From assembly GCA_025360785.1 (NCBI GenBank), contig JANYBN010000210.1, forward strand, positions 1 to 64,000: DNA of 64,000 nucleotides. The letters are read 5' to 3'. The stretch is from Geobacter sp. Lineage in GTDB: Bacteria > Desulfobacterota > Desulfuromonadia > Geobacterales > Pseudopelobacteraceae. The notes beneath the pieces are model-generated. The model worked only from the letters and a program-made list of their open reading frames with translations. It was not told the DNA's origin and did no database searches. This document shows, one piece after another, positions 1-9,860 of this stretch. The translations under genes and the position numbers were made by a program. Positions within the stretch are counted from its first letter, which is position 1; every line of letters begins with the position of its first letter.

Positions 1-2
1 CG

Positions 3-1022
3 GACACGGTCGGTTACACGATCCCGTTAGAAAATTTCAACATCATCAAATACCTCAAAGACAATGTGCCTAATATCGATAAGGCCATTATTTCGGTTCA
101 CTGCCATAACGACCTCGGGCTGTCGGTGGCCAACTCGATCGCCGCCATACAGGCCGGCGCCGGCCAGGTGGAGTGCACGATCAACGGTATCGGCGAGAGG
201 GCCGGCAACTGCTCGCTGGAAGAATTCGTCATGATCCTGAGAACCCGCAAAGACATCCTCCCCTTTGCTACCAATGTGGTTACGGAGCAGCTTACACCGG
301 CCAGTCGTTTATTGACCACGGTCACCGGTATTGCCGTGCAGCCGAACAAATCAATCGTCGGCGCTAACGCCTTTGCGCATGAGGCCGGCATCCACCAGCA
401 CGGGATGATGATGGAAAAAACCACCTACGAAATTATGACCCCTGAATCAGTCGGCCTCCTGTCCAGCGCTTTGGTACTTGGCAAGCATTCCGGCCGTCAT
501 GCCTTCAAAAAGCGCCTGGAGGAACTGGGTTACGATCTGGATGATGACAAGCTCAATCGTGCCTTTGATCGGTTCAAGGATCTGGCTGATCTGAAGAAGG
601 AGATATTTGACGAAGACCTTGACGCCATCGTTTCTGACGAGGCCCGCGAGGAAGACCAGTACAAACTGGATCACGTCACTGTCACCTGCGGATCGTTTGC
701 CGTGGCAACCGCAACCGTCCAGATGGAAGTCAATGGCGTCATCGTGCGTACAGCTGAACTGGGCGATGGTCCGGTTGATTCAACCTTCAAGGCCATCAAA
801 AAACTGACAAAATCCAAGTCAAAACTGACGCAGTATAACGTCGGCTCCATCACCGGTGGCACTGATGCACAGGGAGAGGTCACTGTCCGGGTAAGTGAAG
901 GAACCCAGACCGCAGTCGGCAAGGGATCATCGACCGATATTATCGTAGCCTCGGCCAAAGCTTATATCCATGCTCTCAATCGGCTTAACAACAAGCAAAA
1001 ACGGCTGACTGACGCAGTTTGA
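3..1022 (+). CDS. leuA: 2-isopropylmalate synthase, C-terminal part (5' end outside window)
   Basis: Open frame from base 3 (DTVGYTIP...). Motifs CHNDLGLSVANS, NGIGERAGN, HEAGIHQHG, plus the C-terminal LeuA regulatory region. Confidence 0.93.
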   Translation, partial: DTVGYTIPLENFNIIKYLKDNVPNIDKAIISVHCHNDLGLSVANSIAAIQAGAGQVECTINGIGERAGNCSLEEFVMILRTRKDILPFATNVVTEQLTPASRLLTTVTGIAVQPNKSIVGANAFAHEAGIHQHGMMMEKTTYEIMTPESVGLLSSALVLGKHSGRHAFKKRLEELGYDLDDDKLNRAFDRFKDLADLKKEIFDEDLDAIVSDEAREEDQYKLDHVTVTCGSFAVATATVQMEVNGVIVRTAELGDGPVDSTFKAIKKLTKSKSKLTQYNVGSITGGTDAQGEVTVRVSEGTQTAVGKGSSTDIIVASAKAYIHALNRLNNKQKRLTDAV

Positions 1023-1043
1023 CCGTACCGTTGCAATGCAAAC

Positions 1044-1086
1044 AAACCAAGGCCTGCGGAGATCATCCTGCAGGCCTTGGTTTTTG
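1044..1086 (+). terminator. Rho-independent terminator after leuA
   Basis: Inverted repeat AAACCAAGGCCTGC / GCAGGCCTTGGTTT followed by TTTTTGTT. Confidence 0.85.
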
Positions 1087-1096
1087 TTAAACATAA

Positions 1097-3910
1097 TCAG
1101 ATTTTCACCGTCTTATATAAAAAGTTTTTGAATCTGAACAGCTGCCGCTGCTCTTCCTCCTTCTCCAACCCGTCAGAAAGCGCTTTAAGGTAGCGAGCCA
1201 CCGACGGAATAGTTTTACCCGCCAGCAGGCGGGCCTTCTCGATCACCAACCGCACCGTTTCGCGTGAGATATCGTTATGCGAAAACGGCTCATACACATC
1301 TGTCCAAAAATCACCACCGGCCGCAATTCTGTCGACTATTTCACCCGCCAGCCGCTCGTCCAGGTCATGAGTAACCAATGCCGGCGGACAGGTTTCCAGT
1401 CGAGCGGTGCCGGTAATGGCTTCACTTATCGCTTCACCGGTTATGACGTTTTTTCGTCTGAAAAACAGTGCCCGCAGCAGAATGCTGCGCAGTTCACGGA
1501 TATTACCCTTATAGCTGTGGCGCATGAGGATGTCTTTGGCTTCTTTGGTGAGATAGGGGGGTGTCTCCCCGGTATCATTTTCGGCCCGGTAGGTGCGGTA
1601 GAGCTTGCCCAGAAAGTGAACCGACAGGTCAGGAATATCTTCACGGCGTTCGTTGAGTGACGGCAGACGAATCGACAGCTCCGAAAGCCGGTGGTAAAGG
1701 TCTTCCCGGAAACGACCGGCAGCGATTTCTTCGGCAAGGTTTTTGTTGGTTGCCGCAACCAGCAACACTCTGCTGTAACGTTCGGTATTTTCACCAAGTC
1801 GCATGAAGCCGCCATTATCCAGAAAACGGAGCAGCTGCACCTGGGTCTTGGGATCGGCATCACCGATTTCATCGAGAAAAACGATACCGCCGATGTTCTC
1901 CTCTAAAATGCCGCGCCGGTCGGTGTATGCCCCGGTAAAAGCCCCTTTTTTATGTCCAAACAGCTCCGAATAGGTCAAGTCACCCGAATAGGCAGCTATG
2001 TTTGTTTTCTTGACCGGCAATTCGCCGCTGGGATTGATATCGCGCCGATACAGTTCATTAAGCTTGTTATAGAGGTTGTTGAAGAAAAACTCCTTGCCGG
2101 AGCCGGTCTGGCCGGTTATCAGGATTGAGGGGAGCCCGATAGTCGCCTCCTGCAGAATGTTGCGGGACCAGTAGACGATACGATTGAAGAGCGGCGGGGA
2201 AACGGTGTTGATGAAATCGACCACTTCCCGGGATTTCAGACTGTTACCGATAATATTGCCCAGTCGATACGATGATACATGCGGATCCTTGTAGGCAACA
2301 TCGGTGGTAAGACGGTTCACCTCTCCCTGAAGGCGCTCGATGCGCTGCAGATCGGATATATGGCGGGCTGTCAAGGAACCGATAATCTGTAATATCCGGC
2401 GATGCTCTTCGCAGAAATAATCGTACTGCAGCGAGTTGAGACATATTACCGCGATAACCTCATCATCGCAGATGACAGGCACCGCAATTTCGCTTTTCAA
2501 AAGGGCGCTCATGGAGCGATGGAAGCCCTCCCCCTGCAGCTCCGCCTCAACTCTGGCGGTTATTTTCGCCTGTTTTGTAAAAGCTACATAACCGGTCAGA
2601 CTTCGCTCTTCCTTTGGCAGTTCGCTGCCGCCGACCATTAGTGGCGGAATATTTTTTTTCAACCACTCCTTATTCTTGGCGCCGATAACCGCTCCGCTCT
2701 CGTCCTCCACCACCAGCCATTTTGTGCCGTCCCGTTCTGTCACAAGGGCGATGCTGCCGGTATCAGCGCCGATCAGTTCCGTTGCCTTGGAAAGAACGCG
2801 TGTTAAAAACGGCTGCAGACTTTCAGTCCGCTCATTCAGAAGATCGCTGATTTCCGAGAGTACCCGGATTTCAAGATGTTCCCCCCCTACCTCACTGATG
2901 ACTTTTTCAACCATTTCTGCATGTGTCTGCAGCAGCCCCATCTCAAAATCAGTGAACTGGTACAGGTCATGTGAGTAGTAATTGAGCAGACATATTATAC
3001 GCCTTGTTTCCGGGTTGAAACGCGGAACGACATACAGAGACCGTAGTTCCAGAGATTCTGTCAGAGCCCTTTTCTGCAGATTGTGCTGCGTCAGATCAGG
3101 GATAAACAACGGCTTGAGAAGACTTTCATCCGTGATAATGCCCTGATCGTTAATGTAGTTGGAGATCAGCGACATTCCCTTGCGAAGATCCAGCGCCCCC
3201 AGCTGGTCATATTCTTTTTTCAGATTTTCATCCGCCGAAAAGCTGGCAAGATTTTCCAGGACTCCTGAAACCACCCCCTCGTGGGTCGGCACGAGTACTG
3301 CGGCCAGAGAAACCTTTTCAATAAGCTTAACCGCAGACCTGACCATCATCCCGGCCGCTTCTCGCGCCTTGAACTCTTCAAGCCGGCGGGCAAGGCGGAC
3401 CTGCTGGTGGTAAATTCTGGCCTCGTCGAGGTGGTCGGCCACGTAACCCACGAGTTCCGCCACCTCCGCTTTCATTTGACTGCTCAACACCTTGCCGGAA
3501 TGGTCATGGTCGATACAGAGCACGCCGATGGATTTTCCCCGGCTGACGACCGGCATAACATAGCTGGAGCGGAATTTGAAATGCACGGCATAGTCGTGAT
3601 CAGGGGAGTTCTTACTTGCTCCGGAAAGTTTGAAATCCACAGAAAGCTGGTTGACAAAAACGCTGGAAACGATCGTTTCCTTCGAAATGATCGGGAAGGT
3701 CGTTTCGACAAGCTCTTTGCCGAGTGACCCGGTGGCATGGACACAGGTGAGTGTCCCCCGGGTCAGATCTTCCAGATAGATGCGGATCTGTTCATCTCCC
3801 GTCAGCTCCCTGGCGTTTTCGGCCAGTGCATACAGAAGCTCACCGAGATTTTCCTTGCCGTAAGCGGCTATTGCGGCCTGAAAGTCTTTAAAACGGGGTA
3901 ATAGAGGCAT
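1097..3910 (-). CDS. GAF-domain sigma-54-interacting transcriptional activator
   Basis: GQTGSGKE Walker A, GAFTGA loop, FLDEIGD Walker B and NIRELRS; long N-terminal GAF-like region. Confidence 0.9.
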   Translation of the reverse strand: MPLLPRFKDFQAAIAAYGKENLGELLYALAENARELTGDEQIRIYLEDLTRGTLTCVHATGSLGKELVETTFPIISKETIVSSVFVNQLSVDFKLSGASKNSPDHDYAVHFKFRSSYVMPVVSRGKSIGVLCIDHDHSGKVLSSQMKAEVAELVGYVADHLDEARIYHQQVRLARRLEEFKAREAAGMMVRSAVKLIEKVSLAAVLVPTHEGVVSGVLENLASFSADENLKKEYDQLGALDLRKGMSLISNYINDQGIITDESLLKPLFIPDLTQHNLQKRALTESLELRSLYVVPRFNPETRRIICLLNYYSHDLYQFTDFEMGLLQTHAEMVEKVISEVGGEHLEIRVLSEISDLLNERTESLQPFLTRVLSKATELIGADTGSIALVTERDGTKWLVVEDESGAVIGAKNKEWLKKNIPPLMVGGSELPKEERSLTGYVAFTKQAKITARVEAELQGEGFHRSMSALLKSEIAVPVICDDEVIAVICLNSLQYDYFCEEHRRILQIIGSLTARHISDLQRIERLQGEVNRLTTDVAYKDPHVSSYRLGNIIGNSLKSREVVDFINTVSPPLFNRIVYWSRNILQEATIGLPSILITGQTGSGKEFFFNNLYNKLNELYRRDINPSGELPVKKTNIAAYSGDLTYSELFGHKKGAFTGAYTDRRGILEENIGGIVFLDEIGDADPKTQVQLLRFLDNGGFMRLGENTERYSRVLLVAATNKNLAEEIAAGRFREDLYHRLSELSIRLPSLNERREDIPDLSVHFLGKLYRTYRAENDTGETPPYLTKEAKDILMRHSYKGNIRELRSILLRALFFRRKNVITGEAISEAITGTARLETCPPALVTHDLDERLAGEIVDRIAAGGDFWTDVYEPFSHNDISRETVRLVIEKARLLAGKTIPSVARYLKALSDGLEKEEEQRQLFRFKNFLYKTVKI

Positions 3911-4016
3911 GATGTCTCCTGCAGGTATAAAAACTCTTATGAGTATAAAATATACACAGCAGAAATGTAGCGCGGGAGTTACCTGGGGTCAAGGAGGAAA
4001 TTAATTTTCTGCGGAG

Positions 4017-4316
4017 TCACCCTTTGAGTATATTCAATATCTTGTCAGCCACATCCTTACCGCTGATATTGTAGGAACCTTCGGCCAGCTGCTGGCGGAT
4101 GATGTTCAGCCGTTCACGCCGGGCCTCATCGTCAGCCAGTTGAACAGCGGCAGAAGAGAGCGCAACTTCAACCAGGGGTGTTTCAGCAGTTGTTTGTGAT
4201 CCGGATATTTCACCGGTTTGCGGAGCTGGCGTGGCCGCGGCACCGTTTAAAAGCGCCATATAATTTGAAACGCGATCATCTATTTTCATGTCGGACTCCA
4301 CTTGTCGATGTATCAT
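4017..4316 (-). CDS. flgM: Anti-sigma-28 factor FlgM-like
   Basis: Small protein with C-terminal RLNIIRQQLAEGSYNISGKDVADKILNIL, typical of FlgM. Confidence 0.8.
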   Translation of the reverse strand: MIHRQVESDMKIDDRVSNYMALLNGAAATPAPQTGEISGSQTTAETPLVEVALSSAAVQLADDEARRERLNIIRQQLAEGSYNISGKDVADKILNILKG

Positions 4317-4328
4317 CGTGATGACTCT

Positions 4329-4356
4329 TTATCGACAGAATCCGGGTAAAACTTTA
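4329..4356 (-). promoter_or_regulatory. Putative sigma-28 promoter of flgM
   Basis: Reverse strand TAAAGTTT-N12-GTCGATAA; consensus TAAAGTTT-N11-GCCGATAA, so spacing is 1 nt long. Confidence 0.5.
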
Positions 4357-4475
4357 GTAAGCAGATTTATCCGTATTGCAGTGACAACAGCCGAAGTACT
4401 TATTCCCATGGTTGCAAAAGATTCTTCGGCAAATTTCACTTAAACTCATGTCCCATATCTATCTGTTTTATAGAT

Positions 4476-4508
4476 TGTAAAAAATGGGCAGGGTGCCCAT
4501 TTTTTACA
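4476..4508. terminator. 15-bp perfect inverted repeat with 3-nt loop (bidirectional terminator or operator)
   Basis: TGTAAAAAATGGGCA-GGG-TGCCCATTTTTTACA. Confidence 0.6.
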
Positions 4509-4754
4509 CATCCCGCAAACCCTCACAGCACAGGCTTTTACAGACGCCCAAAAAACAAGTGTAACGTTTCTTTACACTTTTAATAATCCATTTTCATCCC
4601 TGCCGTAACAGCAAAATATCCCGCAAACAGTTATGAAAGCAGAGTTTGATGCGTTTATGCCCAAAAGACGGCTCTTTCTTCCCCAGTGGCACTTCATTTG
4701 TAACATGCTTTAATTATTGACGTTTTATTGAAATATTCTTGGATGATAACTACT

Positions 4755-4770
4755 TGGCACCATCCGTGCT
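4755..4770 (+). promoter_or_regulatory. Putative sigma-54 (-24/-12) promoter
   Basis: TGGCACCATCCGTGCT: GG-N10-GC with correct spacing, one mismatch in TTGC. Confidence 0.6.
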
Positions 4771-4900
4771 CTACTGCGCTGGACGCAGTGATAATGGGCG
4801 TTCAGGGAGATATGGGCTGTTTTATCGGAAGTAAATTCTAATGAATTTAAATCGCTGTGCGGTCTTTGAACCGCATAATTCCAGCAGAGGAGGAAGACAG

Positions 4901-5840
4901 ATGAGAAGAATCGGAAACAGAGCGGTAAAGTGGTTGGTGGTGGCGATGTTCATATTGCCGGTCCAGAGTTTTGCGGCCACAGGTCAGAACCAGGTTGTAT
5001 CGATCAGCATCAAGCCTGCAGACGGGACGACTGCACAGAATGTCTTGACGGGCAGCGGGGTCAAGACAGGGCATATTCAGGATGGTGCAGTGACTGATGC
5101 GAAGATCAGCGGGACAATTTCGGGCTCAAAGCTCGGGGCTCATGGGCATAATGGCTCTGACATCACAGACGGGACAATAGCCGGTTCCAAGTTGACGGCG
5201 GGTTCCGTAACCAGTAACACTATTGCCGACAGTGCGGTGACCGATGCAAAGATCGTCGGCACAATTTCCGGCTCAAAGCTCGGGGCGCATGGTCACTCTG
5301 GCTCAAACAGGCGTCAGATTATCCTCTGTGATCTACAGAAGTGACGATTCCAGGATGATCCCGATTCCGTTACCCCCTGCTCTTAAGCTTCTTGCCAATG
5401 GCGGGTGGGGTACATCCGTAAACATTCCCTACGGACAGGACCTGCAGTTTACCGCAAACAAAGCAGGGAATATTACGATCGCACTCTCGGATCAGGCCGA
5501 ACGGGAGAGTTCTATTGCCATTGAACGGAATTTACTCAAAAAATCAGTCCAAAATTCGATCTGGGCGAGCCCGGCTTTCAGTGATGCCGCCTTAGATAAG
5601 GATTCAGCGACTAACATGGTCACTATAAACTGGGATTCACGCAAGACAGCATCGCGTTGTTCGCCGATGGGCGCTGGATAGCTGATTTTCCGGCATCCCC
5701 CCCCCGGAACTACGTCACTGAGAATGGCACTGTTCACGAAAGATAAAAAACCGGCTGACATAGGAAACATGTTCATTTCCGAGCAACCTTCACATGGCAA
5801 CCTGCAACTAATTCCCCGATTTGACCTGGCGGCACAATGA
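4901..5840 (+). pseudogene. Secreted repeat protein, frameshifted remnant
   Basis: SD AGAGGAGG, signal peptide MRRIGNRAVKWLVVAMFILPVQSFAA and repeats AVTDAKI.GTISGSKLGAHGH. The likely coding frame switches near 5300-5340, near 5630 and at the C9 tract 5697-5705, ending at TGA 5838-5840. Confidence 0.55.
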
Positions 5841-6057
5841 ATTCTTATACTGACAAGCCATCAAGTACCGTATCGGGGCCTGAATGTGCGGGGCGAAACC
5901 TGTCCTCTACACTACTTACTTAATTCCCCGATGTAGCTCATGCAAACCTTGCCGGACCGATACCGTTGAATCTGTTGCGAATCCAATCTAAAACGACTAT
6001 TTTACTATTTCAGATACTACCGTAAAAACAGCCTGAATTATAATTCAAGGATTTAAC

Positions 6058-7968
6058 GTGCCTATTGTAAAGCGCCCCGTTATTCACATACTGGTGATCA
6101 TGGTTTTTGCTCTCCTGTCGTATTCCAACACGTTTGATGTGCCTTTTATGCTTGACGATTACGGCAATATTGTTGTCAACCCTGACGTTTCCGGCCTGTC
6201 CAACCTTTTCACCTCTTTTACCCTTGATCATATTACCGGCACGAAGCTTTCAAGCGACCTCCTGCTCAAGTTCCGCTCCATAGGATATCTGTCTTTTGCC
6301 CTGAATTACGCGGTTCATGGCCTTGATGTCTGGGGATATCACCTGGTAAACATCCTGATACATCTGGGCGTTTCGCTGCTCTGTTATGGTCTCGTCATAC
6401 TCACCTTCAAAACCCCCGGCTTCCGGAAGATCGGTGAAGACCCTTCCTCCCTGATCGACTCCCGCAACTTCATTGCGCTATTCTCCGCACTCCTGTTTGC
6501 CGTCCATCCGGTGCAGACCCAGGCAGTGACGTATGTTGTCCAGCGCTTTGCCTCGCTGGCGACGCTGTTTTGGATGTTGTCACTGGTGAGCTATATACAG
6601 TTCCGGTTTTTATCGGATCAGGCCTCAGTCGTATTCAAGCGTTCCGCCCTGTATGCCTTTTCGCTGATATCTGCCGTCCTTGCCATGAAGTCCAAGGAAT
6701 TTGCGCTGCTGCTGCCGATCGTCATTGCTCTGTATGAGTTCATGTTTCTGGAAGGGAAGTTAAAAGCAAGGCTCGCGTACCTGACCCCCATCTGCCTGAC
6801 CATGGCGATTGTCCCCCTGACCGTTATGTTTTCTGCAAAAAGAGGACTTTTAGAATCGCACGAAAAATTATTGGGCAGCCTGATATCCCGGGAGGACTAC
6901 CTGCTCACCCAGTTTCGAGTGATCGTGACCTATATCCGCCTTCTGTTGTTTCCGGTAAATCAGATATTTGACTATGACTACCCGGTCTACCATTCGTTTT
7001 TCAACCCTGAGGTATTAATATCATTTCTGTTTCTTCTATCAATCCTGCTCATGGGTGTATATTTCTACTACCGTTCGCGCAGCACCAAAAGCAGGAACAG
7101 CCACCTGTACCGCCTGGCGGCTTTCGGAATCTTCTGGTTTTTCATTACCAACTCGGTCGAATCCAGCATTATTTCTTTACCGGACGTCATCTTTGAACAC
7201 CGGCTGTATCTTCCCTCCATCGGGTTTTTTCTTACGATAGTTTCCGGGCTTGAACTGTTGCGGGCGCAGTGGGGCGAAAGAGCATCATACGCACTGAAGA
7301 TCTCGGTATGTGCAATGCTGCTGTTGACGACGGGGCTTTCCGCTGCCGCATACTCACGGAACAACGTGTGGCGGGATAAAGTCGGCCTCATGGAAGATGA
7401 CGTGAAAAAGAGTCCCGGCAAGGCGCGCCCTCGCTGCTGTCTGGGCAACATGTATGGAGGACAGGGCCGGATTGAAGAGGCGATGTATCAATTTAAAACC
7501 GTAACAGTCAACACTCCCGGATATGCCGATGCACATTATTATCTCGGTATGACGTATGGGCGCCTGGGGCGACTGGAGGAAGCTGTCGAGGAGTATAAAA
7601 AATCCAACGCAATCAGATTTGACAATGCCGATGCCCATGCCGACCTCGGTGTTATCTATGCAAGACTGGGGCGTTGGGATGAGGCTGTGCGGGAGTATAC
7701 AACGACGATCATGCTTTCGCCGCAATCGGAAGCGGCACATAACAATCTTGGCAATGCTTACCGGAATCTGGGGCGCATGGAGGAGGCACTGAGCGAATAC
7801 CGGACAGCGCTCAGGATCAAGCCTGATTTTGCCGAGGCGCATTATAATCTGGGAAGCACATACTCCAGCCTGGGGCGGATGGAAGAGGCAAGGAATGAAT
7901 ACCAGGCGGCGCTCAGGATTAAACCCGATTTCATCGAAGCACGCCGGAAGCTGGAAAAACAGCCTTAA
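6058..7968 (+). CDS. TMTC/GT-C-like polytopic membrane protein with C-terminal TPRs
   Basis: Multiple TM segments, N-terminal FMLDDYGNI, HPVQTQAVTYVVQR, at least 4 C-terminal TPRs. Confidence 0.8.
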   Translation: MPIVKRPVIHILVIMVFALLSYSNTFDVPFMLDDYGNIVVNPDVSGLSNLFTSFTLDHITGTKLSSDLLLKFRSIGYLSFALNYAVHGLDVWGYHLVNILIHLGVSLLCYGLVILTFKTPGFRKIGEDPSSLIDSRNFIALFSALLFAVHPVQTQAVTYVVQRFASLATLFWMLSLVSYIQFRFLSDQASVVFKRSALYAFSLISAVLAMKSKEFALLLPIVIALYEFMFLEGKLKARLAYLTPICLTMAIVPLTVMFSAKRGLLESHEKLLGSLISREDYLLTQFRVIVTYIRLLLFPVNQIFDYDYPVYHSFFNPEVLISFLFLLSILLMGVYFYYRSRSTKSRNSHLYRLAAFGIFWFFITNSVESSIISLPDVIFEHRLYLPSIGFFLTIVSGLELLRAQWGERASYALKISVCAMLLLTTGLSAAAYSRNNVWRDKVGLMEDDVKKSPGKARPRCCLGNMYGGQGRIEEAMYQFKTVTVNTPGYADAHYYLGMTYGRLGRLEEAVEEYKKSNAIRFDNADAHADLGVIYARLGRWDEAVREYTTTIMLSPQSEAAHNNLGNAYRNLGRMEEALSEYRTALRIKPDFAEAHYNLGSTYSSLGRMEEARNEYQAALRIKPDFIEARRKLEKQP

Positions 7969-7987
7969 TATTAGACCCGGCCGGAAG

Positions 7988-9826
7988 TCAGCTGAGCCCT
8001 TTCCTGATCTGATACAGCCCTTCGATGTCCAGACCATTTTTCTCGTAATATTCCCGTTCCAGCTCTTCAACATAGAACCGGTCGAGCCCGGAGTTTTCGA
8101 GAAAATCCTCCCTCAAACCGACGTTGCGTTCTGCAATGATCTGCGGTAACAGCGAATGCAGGTACATAGCCTCTTTCTTGATGGTAAAGATGGTCTCGTC
8201 AAAGAGATGATCAGGAATATCGGCGCTGATCTTTTTCTTTGTTCTCAACTCCTCGACAACCTCACGGCGCAAGGCTTCCTGATCCGACTTTGTCGTAAAC
8301 TTGGAATAAAAATTACGGATGCGGTCGCGTACATGTTCCAGAAGGACAATTGCGATGCGTTCCTCCTGGTCGATATCGGTCAATTTCCGGTGCAGCTCTT
8401 CGATCGTTGACAACCTCGCCTCAATCGCCGCCAGCCCTTCCATGAGGGTTTTTACTTTGCTCCTGCCGAAACTCCCGAGGTAGGCATTAGCATAAAGCTC
8501 ACGGATAAACAGCTCCTGAAAACAGTCTTCATGCAGATTGTTAAAGGCCGCCTTATGCTCCAGCAAGCCCCGCAGCATCTCTTCATTGATCCGGACATTT
8601 TCCATGAAGGCCAGCTGGCTGATCAGATTTGAAACGCTATCGAAGCGGTCAAGATAAGTTATGACATACGAGAAACCGTCCAGCAGTGAGGAGTCCGCGC
8701 CGTCGCGAATCTTTTCATCACACACCTTGCTGGCATCCAGCATGAGCTGATCAAAACTGTGATCCCGGTGTTCCATCGCCTTTTTCTTGCCCTGAATCAG
8801 CTTGAGCATGTCATTCCGGTCGATGCGGCTCTCAATCTCGATCTCCCGGAAAAAGATCCCTTCCAGAATTTCGCGGGTTGCCGCGATATAATCACGCTCC
8901 TCGTCGTTTCTGAGGTTACGCCCCTTTTTCAGCATCTCATCAAGGGTATAGAACAGGGCTCCCGGGATTTTATTACGGACCGACAATGTTTTCAGGCGTG
9001 TCAGGCGGGCATTGTCGAGGTTACTGATCTCGCCCTTGGCATTGCACGCCAGCAGGATATTGCGGTACTCATCGACAATTCTCTTGTTAGAGGGACTGCG
9101 GTACATGGCATCAATTCTGATGCGCTCCTGCTGATAGCGGTCAATTTTGTATTTTGAAGCGAGCGACACTAATCGACTGAAATCCTCGTCGGACATTTTT
9201 TTGTTTTTAAAATATAAACTGCGGAACAGGTCTCGATACTCGCGATGGTAGCGGTTGATCAACTTGACTACAAACAGCTGGGATGTTTCGTCCTTCAATA
9301 ACGGAAACAGCTCGGAGACAAGAACGTCGTCACGCTCCTCACCGACAGCCTCCGAACGTTTGATAGTCTTGCCGAGCCGCTTGACCAGCTCTTCCTGCTG
9401 GCTTTTCAATTTGCGCGACAGAAGACTGGAGTGAACAAAGTAGAAGTAGTTACAAACCGCATTTCCCTCGAAAAAGATGTTGTCGTATGTTTCTGAACCC
9501 GAAGTGCGGTCACTGAATTGAACAGCGCCATCCTCGTCGGACCTGGCTCCGTACATAACCAGACGGTTGATGATCTCCGGCTTGGAAAGATCGGAAGATG
9601 GTTGATCCACGCCGAACATATATTCGCAGAAATTGCCCCCGTTGCCCTGATAACTGATTCCCCCGGGTGAGACGATCATTTCGTTGCCGGGTGAGAAGAT
9701 GCGCAGCTGATCCTCTTCCTGGACGATGTTGAAGAAATAGCGCTGGTAGGCGTCGTTACCCACTACCATGACAAAATATTCTGTCTGCTCTCCCATCATG
9801 CCGTGCAGCCGAATGTCCTTGTGCAT
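7988..9826 (-). CDS. Conserved hypothetical protein (possibly TIGR04442-like), start at MHKDIRLHG
   Basis: Long coherent ORF; MHKDIRLHGMMGEQTEYFVMVVGNDAYQRYFF. Family name from memory, not verified. Confidence 0.7.
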   Translation of the reverse strand: MHKDIRLHGMMGEQTEYFVMVVGNDAYQRYFFNIVQEEDQLRIFSPGNEMIVSPGGISYQGNGGNFCEYMFGVDQPSSDLSKPEIINRLVMYGARSDEDGAVQFSDRTSGSETYDNIFFEGNAVCNYFYFVHSSLLSRKLKSQQEELVKRLGKTIKRSEAVGEERDDVLVSELFPLLKDETSQLFVVKLINRYHREYRDLFRSLYFKNKKMSDEDFSRLVSLASKYKIDRYQQERIRIDAMYRSPSNKRIVDEYRNILLACNAKGEISNLDNARLTRLKTLSVRNKIPGALFYTLDEMLKKGRNLRNDEERDYIAATREILEGIFFREIEIESRIDRNDMLKLIQGKKKAMEHRDHSFDQLMLDASKVCDEKIRDGADSSLLDGFSYVITYLDRFDSVSNLISQLAFMENVRINEEMLRGLLEHKAAFNNLHEDCFQELFIRELYANAYLGSFGRSKVKTLMEGLAAIEARLSTIEELHRKLTDIDQEERIAIVLLEHVRDRIRNFYSKFTTKSDQEALRREVVEELRTKKKISADIPDHLFDETIFTIKKEAMYLHSLLPQIIAERNVGLREDFLENSGLDRFYVEELEREYYEKNGLDIEGLYQIRKGLS

Positions 9827-9860
9827 CGCTTTTCTCCTAATCCTGAAAGGGCATACGTTA

